This document shows, piece after piece, positions 1 through 11,062 of a DNA stretch of 64,000 nt. The position numbers and the translations under genes were made by a program. The notes under the pieces were generated by a model. That model saw nothing but the letters and a program-made list of their open reading frames with translations. It was not told the origin of the DNA and did not search any database. Positions within the stretch are counted from its first letter, which is position 1, and every line of letters starts with the position of its first letter. Source of the stretch: Malania oleifera (Eukaryota > Streptophyta > Magnoliopsida > Santalales > Ximeniaceae); assembly GCF_029873635.1 (NCBI RefSeq), contig NC_080423.1, positions 93,725,691 through 93,789,690 of the forward strand. Reading direction: 5' to 3'.

Positions 1-1020
1 TGTATGTAACGATAAGATTGTTATATGAATGATATGCTTCACAAATTTACCTTTTAAATCAATATCTCCCAAAAATGATTTTATAAATAAATGCTTTGGA
101 GAAACGTATGATTCGATTTCAAAATACTTTATGCAAGATTAGAAAATAGGATCCTTTCAAAAATAATATTTCATAATGCGCAGATCTATATTCTTGCTAT
201 CAATAATCTGTAAAGTTGAATCTTTGAATAAATATAGGACTTCGAATATTGAAAATATTTAAACACTATGTTTCAAAAAATAATATCCCTCAAGAATATG
301 TATTTAGAGGCTCTTAGGATTTGCAATCTAAAACTTCTTACACTAATCAAATAGCAAATCTTTGAATGAAGATATATTTAAAACTTTCTTCAAGATTTTA
401 GTTTTAAAAAAAAACTTTTCTCAAGAAGTGATCTTTCACAAAAGTATATATAATTAATAACTCAAGATCAATCTCTCAAAATGAATATTCAAGAATAAGT
501 TTGTGAGATGAAAAAGTGTTTGAGTATTATGCAGATCTAAGTTCTTGCTATCAAATAACTCGCATGATTAAATCTTTGAATAAAAATATGACTTTGAATA
601 TATCAAAGATTTAAACAATGTTTTTCAAATACTTTTTGCACCAATAAGATAGATCTCTTTAAATAAAAAAATGCAACTTTGAATATCACTGGGATTCAAA
701 CTTTAGAATGCTATTCCCAAAAGATTTTTCAAATAAATAACTATAGGAAAATAAGATTCTTGCTCCCAAAAAGATTTTTCAGTAAATGATTAATAGAGAA
801 GATGATCAATTAATAAAAAATTGAAAGCTCAATAAAATATTTTTCCAAACCTCAAGATCAAACCTAGATTTAGTATAAGTTGCTCATGTATTTGCTCAGG
901 TCTTGAATATGCGAATGCCCAAGTAAATGTGTGTTCTTTGCAGTGCAGGCGATGATTCTTAGCAATAGTATTCAAAGCTTCTCAAGAGATGTCAAGAATG
1001 TTCAAGGCTCCTCAATCATA
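1..1020. other. AT-rich non-coding sequence
   Basis: No convincing reading frame, RNA gene or LTR boundary is visible here. The sequence is strongly AT-rich and contains degenerate direct repeats (see 178-628). It may be the decayed interior or untranslated part of an older retroelement, because the gag fragment that follows has no visible 5' LTR, but nothing proves that. Confidence 0.5.
178..628 (+). repeat. Imperfect direct repeat, two copies of about 100 bp
   Basis: The stretches 178-280 and 531-628 line up along their length: both start with a GCAGATCTA word followed by TTCTTGCTATCAA, then a TTGAATCTTTGAATAAA-like or AAATCTTTGAATAAA word, then ATTTAAACA. They differ by scattered substitutions and small indels. 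A weaker third relative may lie at about 645-760. This is an old segmental duplication in non-coding DNA. Confidence 0.5.
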
Positions 1021-1059
1021 TGCAAAAAGTGAGGCACTAGGGTTTAGAGGTTGCAGGTT

Positions 1060-1331
1060 AGGGGTCGGAAAAGAATGATCGAGGATGACAAGGTGATTCA
1101 TCACGCCCCCACTGCCCTAGATGTAACTGGCGGCATTGGGGAGAATGCCGGTCTAGGGGTGTCATGTGTTATAAAAGCGGAAAATATGGTCATATAGCTT
1201 GGAAATGTCGAGAACCAATGAACAACGCACCAGCTTCAAATCAAAATCAGAGGAACAACCCGGTGCCTCGCGGTGGCGGTGCCCTAGCACGTGTTTATAT
1301 GTTGAGTACACCTGAAGAAGGACGACACTAA
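1060..1331 (+). pseudogene. Ty3/gypsy gag C-terminal fragment (zinc knuckles)
   Basis: In one frame the translation shows CPRCNWRHWGEC followed about ten residues later by CYKSGKYGHIAWKC, the paired CCHC-type knuckle region of Tekay/Del-type gag that binds packaged RNA. The second cysteine of the second knuckle is serine. After a basic linker comes ARVYMLSTPEE, the conserved gag-protease junction of these elements, and then a stop. Upstream the frame is broken by stops, and the capsid part of gag is not recognisable. Downstream the sequence jumps at once to the element's 3' end, so protease, reverse transcriptase and integrase are deleted. It is a non-functional remnant. Confidence 0.8.
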
Positions 1332-1508
1332 AGGCGCAGGTAATATGTCTACGTTAGCATGAGTTTTAATTTTGTTTGAATTTTCATAATTCGGTGTTGC
1401 ATATGTTTAAATTGATTGAAATGTATGAATATGGTTAATTAGCTTTTTAGTTGCGAAAATGGGTGATTAAAGAATTTCGAGGACAAAATTCTTTTTAGGA
1501 GGGGAGAA
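1332..1508 (+). other. 3' end of deleted gypsy element with polypurine tract
   Basis: The last bases before the LTR are the purine-rich AGGAGGGGAGAA, preceded by GAATTTCGAGGACAAAATT. This pair (a FEDE-like remnant and the plus-strand primer tract) also ends the B and C elements of this window, which fixes the 3' boundary of the internal region. Some 5 kb of pol normally expected before this point is absent. Confidence 0.75.
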
Positions 1509-1827
1509 TGTAATGACCTGGAAAATTTTAACTATTTAAAATAATAATTAAGATAATAAAAAGGAAAAAGGGAAATAGAAGAAAGGGAAAAGAAATTTTA
1601 AAAAGGAACCAAGCAGGCACTTGTCGACGAACTTGCTTTTCTCGTCGACGAGCAATCTTCTGAGCCTCATCGCCGAGTATGTATGTCTCGTCGATGAGGG
1701 TTTACTAAGAGAGGTTCTCATATTTTTGAATTTCATAGACAAGTGCCCGATTTCGTCCACCAACTGTGTTCTTTGGCTCGTCGACGAGTCCAGATGTCTC
1801 ATCGACGAGGCCACGTGGCAAGTTGCC

Positions 1828-1836
1828 TATAAATAG
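1828..1836 (+). promoter_or_regulatory. LTR TATA box (family A)
   Basis: TATAAATAG sits in CCTATAAATAGGC, the usual plant LTR promoter form, about 320 bp from the LTR start. A CT-rich leader follows 30-70 bp downstream. The same arrangement recurs in the B LTRs (9209-9217, 16028-16036, 22857-22865). Confidence 0.75.
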
Positions 1837-2540
1837 GCAAAAATCAGAATTTCAAGGATTTCATTTTCTCTTATGTTTCTCTCTCTAAAAATGGCCTCTC
1901 TACTTTCTCTCTTCAAATATGGCCCGGTTTAGCCCGATTCGACGATCAGAAGTTACCACGAGACTCTTGAAAAGATTCTCTACAACATAGGCGAAGTAGA
2001 ATTTCGATTTAAGAAATTTGGGAAACATCCCAAAATTAGGGTAAGTGAGATATTTTGGGGTATTATTATTATTTTGAAATATATGGAACCTAAGAAGCAT
2101 TAAATGAGTGTTTTTATGAGATTTGAGTAAGTTGGAATTCTTGGAATATAGGGTCTCATGTTTGTTTGATTTTAGGCAGAATCCCGAGGAGCAGGTAAGC
2201 GGAAATACTTTATAACAAATTTTTATTAATTTTTAAATTTTCTAATATTGGTATAAAATTCTATATATTTATGTATAATTTTCTAAACAGTACATGCTTT
2301 GAAAGTATTGTATTTGATTATATAATATATAGGGAAAATCGTGTGGCATGAAAACAACTTTGATAACTAAATGGTTGCGGGTGCTGCTTGATTTTGATTG
2401 ATGCTCGCTTGTGTATACTGTTTGGATTGTGAATATTGTTTCGTATTGATGTTGATTGGATGAATAAATTTTGGGAATGGAAATGCGTTGATGTGTTTAC
2501 TTGTACCGAATATGTATTGTGTTGTGGTTGAGTAAAATTG

Positions 2541-2690
2541 TGATATAACGTTGGTAATGGTATGAGGAGGTCATTATATCGTACCAGATATAAATTGCGA
2601 TATAACGTTAGCAGTGGTATGAGGAGGTCATTATATGGGCGTTTATATGGGGGGTAAAACATTGGTAGTGGTATGAGGAGTTTGTTTTAC
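2541..2690 (+). repeat. 57-bp minisatellite, about 2.6 units, in LTR A
   Basis: Units start at 2541, 2598 and about 2655. Each carries GATATAACGTT (lost in the third unit), then GGTATGAGGAGGTCATTATAT or a variant ending in TTTGTTTTACC. The array lies in the transcribed leader part of the LTR. Confidence 0.7.
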
Positions 2691-3247
2691 CTATTTACCC
2701 TGAATAGAGTTGTGTGTGTGTGTATGGGAGTGTATGAAGATTGTGTGAGTAATTCTGTGTGGATTGTGATACCTGCGCGGTTATGAACCCTTTGTGGGTG
2801 TGATTGAGAAGCTTGTATTATAACCTGTGTGGTTAAGAATATTATGTGTGTATCCTGTGTGGATTGGTTGTGGTATGTGTACATGTAGAACTTGTTAAAT
2901 GATTTGCGTTGGTTACGTTTAACTTTAACTGCATAAGTATTTTTAGTAAAGTTGAACTCTCCACTCGAGGGCTTGTTGAGGAAGGTGAGTGCTCTGGTAA
3001 ATATCTGTAGATACCAGAGTAGAGAAAAGTTACTTGTATGGGCAGGTGGACTTTTCTATTCTTAGGAATTATCAGTAAAAATAATTATGGATGTGTGTAT
3101 GTGATTGGGTGACAGAGAAGTCGACAATGTTGTGATTATGAATGCGTTTTCTTGGCTATTATTGATAATGAAATATGATCGCATGTGTATTTTGTAATTA
3201 TATTAAACACTTCAGCCACACACTATTGTAACTTATTTCTTCCTTAC

Positions 3248-3261
3248 TGAGAGGTGTCTCA
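3248..3261 (+). promoter_or_regulatory. Conserved LTR near-palindrome TGAGAGGTGTCTCA
   Basis: Five-base arms TGAGA and TCTCA are separated by GGTG. The word is preceded by CTTAC and lies about 300 bp before the LTR end. The same element recurs in every near-complete gypsy LTR of this window (see the finding for all positions). In RNA it could form a five-base-pair hairpin. Its role is unknown. Confidence 0.6.
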
Positions 3262-3566
3262 CTTTGGCGAATATTTAATCTTTTCAGGTCTTCCAGTTGA
3301 TCGAGCTTAGATAGCTCGAGGGCGGAGTTAGTTTTTGTGAGTGGTTACCAAAATGGATATGTGTTTAGTTTTATGTTTAATATATTTTATTATGGTTATG
3401 TAATATGAAAAATGAGATTGTATTTTATGGGTCTGCATTTGTAAATATAGAACTCTGGTATTTTGTTTGAGATTATTTAATTAATTCAACTATGTAAATG
3501 GTATCAAAGACGTATGATTGGTCTCATAACATTCTGGGCCCCACGTGGCGGGTCTGGGACGTTACA

Positions 3567-4622
3567 AATACAGTCATTAAAGTTTAAAAGTTTATGTGAG
3601 TATCAACATGTGTCATGTATCTATAACAAAATTTAACATGCAATCACCATGCTTTGAGTTTAATACCAAATGTGAACAAATGAGCCAAATTTGAAAATTC
3701 TACCCAATTGTGAATATTAATTGATGTTGCTCCCCCTGAATTATGTAATCTAATATAATTCTAGGCAACTATATTTATTTTAGCTCAGAAAAACTCTCCC
3801 CATTTTTATTTATTTAAGCTCATACACATTGTAGACTATGCAATTTTAAAAAATATCTCTCCCCCTTTTTATCTCAAAAAAAATTTCTCTCGCCCTTTAG
3901 TTCTTATAAAAAATTTACTCTAGTATATATCTCTCACCTTTTGGATCTTCAAAACAAATTGTGCTCTAGATTTTTTGTTTAAGTACATTCCAAAAAGAAT
4001 TATAACCAGAAAGACTAACCATACATATCTGAATTATATCAATGCATTTTAAAACAAGATCATATGGTTAACTCAAGAAACTTGTGATAAAGCAATATAT
4101 TTTTCATTTAGAGTATTCAATAGGATCATCATAATTGAATGCATGCCACGGAAAGTTCACTGCACATCTAAGCAAAAGAAATATTGGTAAGCATAATAAG
4201 ATAAGAAATAATTTCCAAAGGCTCCCCCTATGAATTTGAATACTTGCGTAAATGAAATAAAATGTTTATACCTAATAAAAATTAATTTCACTACAAGTTC
4301 GAAGTCATATAAGCAATCATTGTAAAATATTTTAGACCAACTATAGTGATACTATGATGCACATGAGTTCTTTATGCTCTTTCTCTAGGAATGGAGCTCG
4401 GCTCCCTTGAATATTTTCAAGCATGCAATTTAGTTCAATATAGTTTAAAAAAATTCATGTGGTTAACAAGCTGCATCAAATATGCACAGAAGAATGTACA
4501 TATACCATTCATGAGTTGATACCAGATGTAAATACAAAATATGATACTAAATGTGATTATGCATATTTTTTAGAGCCACGGTATTTTCAAGTTAATTTGC
4601 TCCCCTTCAGTTATGCACTTAT
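3567..4622. other. AT-rich sequence with scattered CTCCCC words
   Basis: No coding frame is seen. Phrases such as GCTCCCCCTGAATTATG (3731), GGCTCCCCCTATGAATT (4203) and GCTCCCCTTCAGTTATG (4599) recur. Similar phrases are known from SIRE/Maximus-type copia untranslated regions, and a SIRE-type gag lies further right on the minus strand (8051-8928), so this may be part of the same old element. That link is weak. Confidence 0.35.
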
Positions 4623-5482
4623 TGTAACGACCTGAACCTGTGGGTAATGGGGACACCTGCCAATCACAGCAGAAACTTAAGCAGCAGCAAATATAAAATC
4701 TCAATCATCCATCCATAACGCATAATACCAGAGTTATCTACATTCCCTTAATACTGTATTTATTTACTTTCTTCCAAAATATTTCAAAATACATCTAGGA
4801 TCTCATAACCAAAACAAGTCTGATCCTAGTACATTGCTTACCCTCCTAACAGAGTAATATATATATCTGACTCAACGGCGGTCACGACCTGCCGGTCTCT
4901 CAAGGTCTCTTGAAAAATTAATTTAGTTCGGGGGTGAGACACTTCTCAGTAAGGGAAAATAAACTAAATACAGTTGTGTGACAACATAAACATTTAAGGC
5001 AATTATATATATACAGTACATTTCATATTTCTGTAACCGTTCATCATATCGTACTGAATAATCACATGCTTTCATATTTGCTAATAAGTCATATCGTACA
5101 TAAAACATCTGTTATAACTAATAATACTGAAAATATACTCATGATGAATAGCTAGTTGATGTCACGTATTACCCCCCGTGACGAGTTGTGCAGCCTGAAG
5201 GCGGGACCTAACAATGGCTGGCCGACCACTGTCGAGTCAAAAATGTTTGTAAGTACGATGGGCCCGCCACACCCTGGTCGGGACTGCCAGGTGCACGTCC
5301 ACACTCTACTGAAAGCCACGTCGACTATCTATCTCCCACCCCCTCGTGGGGTGGTTAGCACTAATCTAAACATAGATATCTGATCTATATATAGCTCTAG
5401 TTCCATGCTCCTGAACTGAACTAACATCTGGGTTCTGATAACATATAGCACATGATAATATAGCATCTTTCATAATTTCATA

Positions 5483-5660
5483 AATACAGCCTCACGCCAA
5501 ACATTTCATAAATACGATCTTGTGCCGTAATCATTTCATATATACATGGCTTCACGTCGGAATCATACATATATACGGCTTCGTACCGAAAACATACATA
5601 AATACAACCTCGCGCCAATCATCTCATAAATACGGCCTCACGCCAAAATCATACATAAAT
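5483..5660 (-). repeat. Degenerate 27-30-bp minisatellite in LTR E
   Basis: About six units each carry a CCTCACGCC-like core (minus strand GGCGTGAGG) followed by a CATAAATAC-type spacer. The homologous array in the LTR at 54829 is longer and better kept (56205-56482). Confidence 0.65.
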
Positions 5661-6303
5661 ACATCATTCTGAAAATAATCAATTTATCATGTATTTGTCA
5701 ACCTCATAACGTATTGTATACTTTCATAATTTCTCAAACCGCACTTCATTCATATCATTATCATATCATAATAATCCTCCATGTAAAATAATATTCATGC
5801 CACACATTTGTCGTATAAAACCATAGATTGTATTCTAAAAATCATAATTTCTGGCATCTCATACATATATATACATTTCAACATAGTAGCAGTATTTTTC
5901 TCAAACGTACATTTCCTTTGTATTATACAGATATAATACATGCTTTCTAGAAAATAACTTTTCTCAAAAATAATAATAATTTGCATGAAAATAACTACTT
6001 TAATTTATTCCCTTACTTGACTACTGAGAAAAGCCTCTATAAACTCTGGTCTCACACCCGTAGGATTTCCTAATCAATACCCTGAAAATGAAAACTCCCA
6101 GTATTAAATTTCAGTATTTTCACACGTATATCATTTCTTATAACTACCGTAAGACCAAATTTGGCTTAAAAAGTCTTACCTCAACTCAGGGATGAATTCC
6201 AACTTGCTTCCACTAACAATCCGCTCCGGCAGAATTGGAGAGAATTTCCCCAGGAGCATCGTGGTGGCTTCGGATTGTCAAACTGGCGTAAATTTGGCCT
6301 AAG

Positions 6304-6308
<5 letters not shown>

Positions 6309-6344
<36 letters not shown>
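6309..6344. repeat. (GA)n microsatellite in LTR leader
   Basis: A pure GA tract, read as CT on the LTR's own strand, just downstream of the promoter region. The B and C LTRs have matching tracts at 9255-9281, 16076-16130, 22900-22956 and 28290-28334. Confidence 0.9.
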
Positions 6345-6347
<3 letters not shown>

Positions 6348-6645
6348 GAACCGAAGGAAGGAGAGTGAGGATGAGAGTTTACTTAACCTTGAAGTTAAAA
6401 TCCGGATGATATTTATAGGATTGGATTCGTTGACGAAATCCACTCCTTGTCGACAAAATTCAGTCTGCCCAAATACCTCTCTCGATATTTCCTCATCGAC
6501 GAATCCTGTTTTCGTCGATGAATCCTTTTATACCCTTGTCGACGAATCCCCTGTATTCGTCGATGAACGCCTTCCTTCTTCTGTTACTGTTTCCATTTCC
6601 CTTCCTCTTTATTATTTAAATCCCATTATTATTCAGGTTGTCACA

Positions 6646-8050
6646 CTTATCATATTCTTATGTATTTTTCTTTTAATCATTTTTCACCAGTTTAGCCAAG
6701 TGTTCTAAGATTTTCAATGATTTAGACTTGGCTTTATCTTCTTTAGCTTAGAGAACCAAAAAATCATAAACAATTCTACTTTAGGGTCATAAGTCTATAT
6801 TGCTTCTTTTCTAATGGATCTCAACCTATAGGTTTCCTAATCATTTGCATTATCATATAGATTGAAACCTATAGCATATAACTTAGCCATTTGACATATT
6901 CAAAATCTTCTAATAGATTTGACTTGAAGTTTGAGAGCTTGTGAAGTGAGATTTTGCAAATTCTCTTAACAATTTAATTATCATTAAGTTCAGAAGAATT
7001 TTCATTGTGTGGACAATATTCAAAATATTTTCGTGGATGTGAATATATCCAACTACTTAGACAACAAGCAAATTAGGAGAATGTTAATTTTTGAATACTG
7101 CTCTTTGGGTATTTCTAATTATCCAATCATTGGACAGTACCTTATAAGTATGTCTTCAATTTTAAGCAAGGGTACGAGCTAAGGATAGATAATATTTTCC
7201 GAATATGATCGTGATATGGTAAGATTTCTTAAGAAAGAGATAGCTTTAGTGTGAATCAAAATTAGGGAATTTTATATTTTAAGCACAAAGGGAATATTTA
7301 TTAAACTGTTTTGATAAACCATTTGGATCCCTTAGAGAATTCCACTGATTTGATTATAACGGGATATCTTTTAATGAGCACTTTCCAGATATAAAATTTA
7401 TGATTTATTAGTGCTTGTGGCTAGAGTGATGACTAATTTAACCATATGAGGCTCCAAGAATGAGTTTAAGATTAGATGATGTTTAATATATGATTTATTT
7501 CCTAAGGCTCAGAGTTATGCATTGGACATTATCTGCTTAACTTAATATTTTAATATTTAAGCATGGGTTAAGCGATAAGAATTATTCGTTAAACAACAAT
7601 GCTTTAATTGTTTTGGAAGTGGATTTATTCTTCAATGTTATGATTTATGTTACTCATTGTAAAGATATAAGGTTCCTGATATTTTAACTAGTTTAGCCTT
7701 CAACCTTATACTTTTAACAACTCGAAGTTAGCATGCTTTAACCAATATTTTATATCTTACCCAATCATTATGATATATATATATATATTCATTAAGTAGT
7801 CAGATTGGATATATTGCTTAAAGAGATCATATTTACTTAACTTTCTTGTAGGATTCTTAGTATAGTAATAGTGTAGTAAATACATATACTAAGATTTTAT
7901 ATTTTAAGCATATAGTATTCCCTAAGCTTATTAGTCATCACAACCCCTTTTTGTTTATGTGGCTAATTCCACTAAATTTTCAATCCTAAAGTTTAAAGAG
8001 GAGTTTTTGGGGTTTGTTTTTGGTACCCATTTTTCTTTGACTCTCCAAAC
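6646..8050. other. AT-rich non-coding sequence
   Basis: No supported gene. A short TA run lies near 7770. The stretch directly below 8050 continues the copia gag in the minus direction for a few codons (WVPKTNPKN in one frame), then loses coding character. No copia protease, integrase or reverse transcriptase is present where they would be expected, so the gag either belongs to a gag-only derivative or its pol was deleted. Confidence 0.45.
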
Positions 8051-8928
8051 CTATTTAGGTTTCACACCTTTCCTTTTAAAAGGACAAACAAATTTAATGT
8101 GTCCTTTATCTTTACATAATACGCAGGTGGTGTAAGCATACGGACCAGAGGAGGTACTAGCATAGAATTTTGACACTTTAACAAAGTTCCCCATGTATAG
8201 GTTCTTTCTTCTCCTATTTTCAATTCCATTGTAACCTATACCTTCTTTGTCTAAGGTCATCGTTTGAGAACCTAAGAGCTTGTCAAAATTTTCTTTTCCC
8301 TTAGTAAATGTGTGGATGATCTTAGCTTGATCATCTATCTTTCTTTCTAGGTCTTGAATTTTTAAATTCTTTAAGCCTTTGCAAACAACTTGTAATTTTA
8401 CAAATTCATCGGTCATTTTGTTTGCTTTACATTCAAGTTCAGAAATTTGAAGATCTTTTGCATTATCACTCAAAATCTTGGATCTTAACTCTTTCATCTC
8501 TTTTGCCATCATATCATTCTTATTTTCTAATTTCATAATTTTCAAATCATTTCCTTTTTCAAAACTAATTTTTTATTCTAATTCTTTCAGTGATACCTCA
8601 TTTTTGTTTACTAATCTCTTAATTTCTAATTCTTTTTCAACCTTTTCTTTTTCCAAGAAGTATGAGACTCTCTAAAATCTTATAAATGTTTCACTAAGTC
8701 TTTATTTTCATTTTCCAACACTGTTTTCTTTTTAGACATCTTTGTTAAAATTTTATGAGCCATAACAAATCCCTTTTGTAATTCCTCAAAAGATGACATG
8801 TTATCATTATCAAATTCATCATAGGATTCACTACCAGAATTATCACAATATGTATCACAAGATGTATCAAAATCATTGCATGAATCATTTTGAGAATCAT
8901 TATGAGAAGTAGAACGATTAGAGTGCAC
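8051..8928 (-). pseudogene. SIRE/Maximus-type copia gag (C-terminal half), broken
   Basis: Two minus-strand open stretches, 8680-8928 and 8051-8545, join through a frame with one stop and a frameshift. The first part is acidic and serine/asparagine-rich and ends in a helical segment (ELQKGFVMAHKILTKM). The middle is a long lysine/glutamate-rich probable coiled coil. Then comes FTKGKENFDKLLGSQ, a signature of SIRE-type gag, and at the end the nucleic-acid-binding knuckle CVLCKDKGHIKFVC (CX2CX4HX4C complete). The N-terminal capsid part is missing because the B1 LTR inserted at 8930. The family call rests on these motifs and is fairly safe; the gene cannot make an intact product. Confidence 0.8.
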
Positions 8929-8929
8929 T

Positions 8930-9249
8930 TGTAAGAACCCGACCCGAAAATTTCAGATCTAATAAATAAGTAAAGGGTAAAAAGGTAAATTAGGAGGCTT
9001 CATCAACGAAGCCATTGTTCTCGTCAACGAAGGCCCTTACACTCTTTGTCGCCGAAATTCAGAGCCTCGTCAATAAAGAGATACCAAATGAGTTTTAAAA
9101 TATCATAATAGGGTTCATCACCAAAGGAACCGACTAGTCGACGAAATGCTTGAATGGTTCATCGACGAAGGCGCCATCTCGTAGACGAATTGGACCTAGT
9201 CAAACGTCTATAAATAGGATATTTTCATTTCTTCATTGCTAAGAAAACT

Positions 9250-9280
<31 letters not shown>

Positions 9281-10733
9281 AGGGATTTGGGCCATCTATT
9301 ACTGGAATAAACAATCCAATGTTACCACATGGATTAGGAGGGGAATCTCTACATTTATAGGGGATCGAAATTTCGTTTCGAGGATTTTCAGGTTTTGACC
9401 CAAAATTGAGGTAAGGGTCCGATTTCGTTTTTGTTTTGGTATATATATAGTAGTGAGAATTGTAGTAAAGTATAGTTCTTTGATGTTTAGGTTTTGGGAA
9501 CTCGGTTCGTAGTTTTGGAGTTGTAGAGTTCAGGTTTTGGTATTCGGGCAATGGTAAGGGGATTCTATTTATATAAGTTATTTTTGAAATATGAATCGAT
9601 AAAACTGTAATTTACGATTCTACGTATGTTTTGACTACTTATTTGGGAAAATTTATCGAGTGAAAATACGAGATTTTCGGGTTACAGTTCTGGGAAAATT
9701 GGGGATTTCGGGTATCATCTTCGTTTCTGTTTGAAAACGTATGTTTGTATAAATTGAGGTATCAAGATGACCGTACCTGTATTTGTATTAAATTATATTC
9801 TCAAATTGAAAATGATATGATTTGTTGTATACCCATATAAGTGTGGAATGAACTGTTGTATGTAAAATGTTCCAGGTTTTGTGAAACATCCATGACGACT
9901 AATTACCATAAATTGAGAGGCATAGGAACATGAGTTCCAAAGGGTTCCAAGTTTTTTGAAATTTCCATGTCTCGACTAAATACCATGGGCAAATGCCACG
10001 TCTCAGCTAAATGTCGTGGGTAAGAGTGTCCGGCTCTATATCTGTGGGTGTGAAATACCACTTGTATACCGGTTGGTCACCGATGAGTGTTTTGACACCA
10101 TATTAGCAATGATATCGATGTGGGGCTTTGGCTAATGCCAGTTTATTAGGTGCTCCATGTAATGCAGCCTGACTTAGGCCGAAGAGTGTGATGACACTGA
10201 CCATATGTTTGGTGATAGGTATACTAGAACTGCGTTGTGAAAATACTGGAACTATATTTTGTTATGTTTTATGTCGAAATAACACTTATGTGCCACACAC
10301 TGATATAACCTATTTCTTCCTTACTGAGAGGTGTCTCGCCCCGACTATACAAATGTGTTTCATGTCCTTTGAGTAGCCGAAACTAGCGTCCTAGCATTCG
10401 GGAGCATGATTATTGGTTTGCCTCGTATAGTACTTGTGTAAGTATTGATTTTTAACTAGGTTTCCGTTGTTGGGTTTTGTAAACACCGGGGGTATGTACT
10501 ATATCTTGGAGCATAGACTCTGGTTATGTATAGACTCTAGTATGGTACGTCTTATGTACTAGAAAGAACATTTCCGTTGCGTATCTGATTTGTATGTGAA
10601 TGTGTATAGGTTTCGTTTACCTCATGGGGATAGACCCTCATTCAGTGTAGTATCATGTATTTTAAATGATACAGAGACAGGTTAGGTTACTAAATCACAC
10701 CCTGGGGGCCATCTACGGGTTCGGAGCGTGACA
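8930..10733 (+). repeat. B1: 5' LTR of chromovirus family B
   Basis: It starts TGTAAGAACCCGACCC and ends TCGGAGCGTGACA, 1804 bp. TATAAATAG is at 9209-9217, followed by a CT microsatellite (about 9255-9281). TCGTCGACGA-type words precede the TATA box, most of them mutated at CpG. TGAGAGGTGTCTCG is at 10325-10338. The sequence ahead of it is the interrupted copia gag. It is closely similar to B2 at 15748-17558 along its whole length. Confidence 0.9.
9209..9217 (+). promoter_or_regulatory. LTR B1 TATA box
   Basis: TATAAATAG about 280 bp into the LTR, followed by GATATTTTCATTTCTTCATT and a CT-rich leader. Copies with the same spacing occur in B2 (16028-16036) and B3 (22857-22865). Confidence 0.75.
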
Positions 10734-10736
10734 ACT

Positions 10737-10755
10737 TGGTATCAAAATTAACCAG
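10737..10755 (+). other. Primer-binding site of B1 (decayed)
   Basis: TGGTATCAAAATTAACCAG lies 3 bp after the LTR end. The expected initiator-Met complement is TGGTATCAGAGC; B2 still has that form. The changes at positions 9-12 fit simple decay. Confidence 0.75.
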
Positions 10756-11062
10756 GTTGTTAGGTCTTGTAGACTTGGTTAGGCATAGTTATGTGAATAT
10801 ACCAGAGTATAGGATGTAGGAAATGGGTAGAGTAGGTAGAGGGTTGTCTTGTAGCTAGACAGGGATTCATTGGCGGCGTTCTGTGTTTTTTCCTAGAATG
10901 ACGATTTCAGTAAAATCATGGCAAACCATTGATGGTTTCATGTTTGTGCGGTAGGACAGACTTAGGCCTGAGAGTCTAGAGTTTAACATGATTATTCTAT
11001 AATGATTGTGTTAACTACGCTATGATGTAGGAATGCTAATATATTCCTATACTATTTTCAGT
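10756..11062 (+). other. B1 leader between primer site and gag
   Basis: About 300 bp of untranslated leader, closely matched by 17581-17887 in B2. No reading frame is supported. Confidence 0.6.

Larger units (their letters stand above)
1509..3566 (+). repeat. LTR of gypsy family A (3' LTR of the deleted element)
   Basis: It starts TGTAATGACC straight after the polypurine tract and ends GGGACGTTACA, so it has TG...CA ends and is about 2.06 kb long. A TATA box (TATAAATAG, 1828-1836) lies about 320 bp in and is preceded by several copies of the TCGTCGACGA-type palindrome (1620-1812). A 57-bp minisatellite sits at 2541-2690, and the TGAGAGGTGTCTCA motif at 3248-3261. The reverse-oriented LTR at 23837-26028 is a divergent member of the same family. 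With no 5' LTR in view I cannot check the target duplication. Confidence 0.85.
4623..6645 (-). mobile_element. Solo LTR, gypsy family E (minus strand), TSD CTTAT
   Basis: On the minus strand it starts TGTGACAACCTG (6645) and ends CAGGTCGTTACA (4623). It is flanked on both sides by CTTAT (4618-4622 and 6646-6650), a perfect 5-bp target duplication, with no internal region, so it is a solo LTR left by LTR-LTR recombination. It contains a CT microsatellite after the promoter region (6309-6344 on the plus strand as GA), a degenerate 27-30-bp minisatellite (5483-5660), the 14-mer TGAGAAGTGTCTCA (minus; 4935-4948) and the GTTGTGCAGCCTGAAGGC block (5185-5202). Its body resembles the LTR at 54829-57347, but its first 250 bp resemble the LTR at 34636 instead. 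Confidence 0.88.

Noticed and set aside
5156..5383. 75-codon frame in the solo LTR
   Set aside because: It lies wholly in a conserved non-coding LTR block that recurs in other LTRs without an open frame.
6213..6443. Frames with LSLSLS repeats here and at 28206-28460
   Set aside because: They come from the GA/CT tract in LTR leaders.
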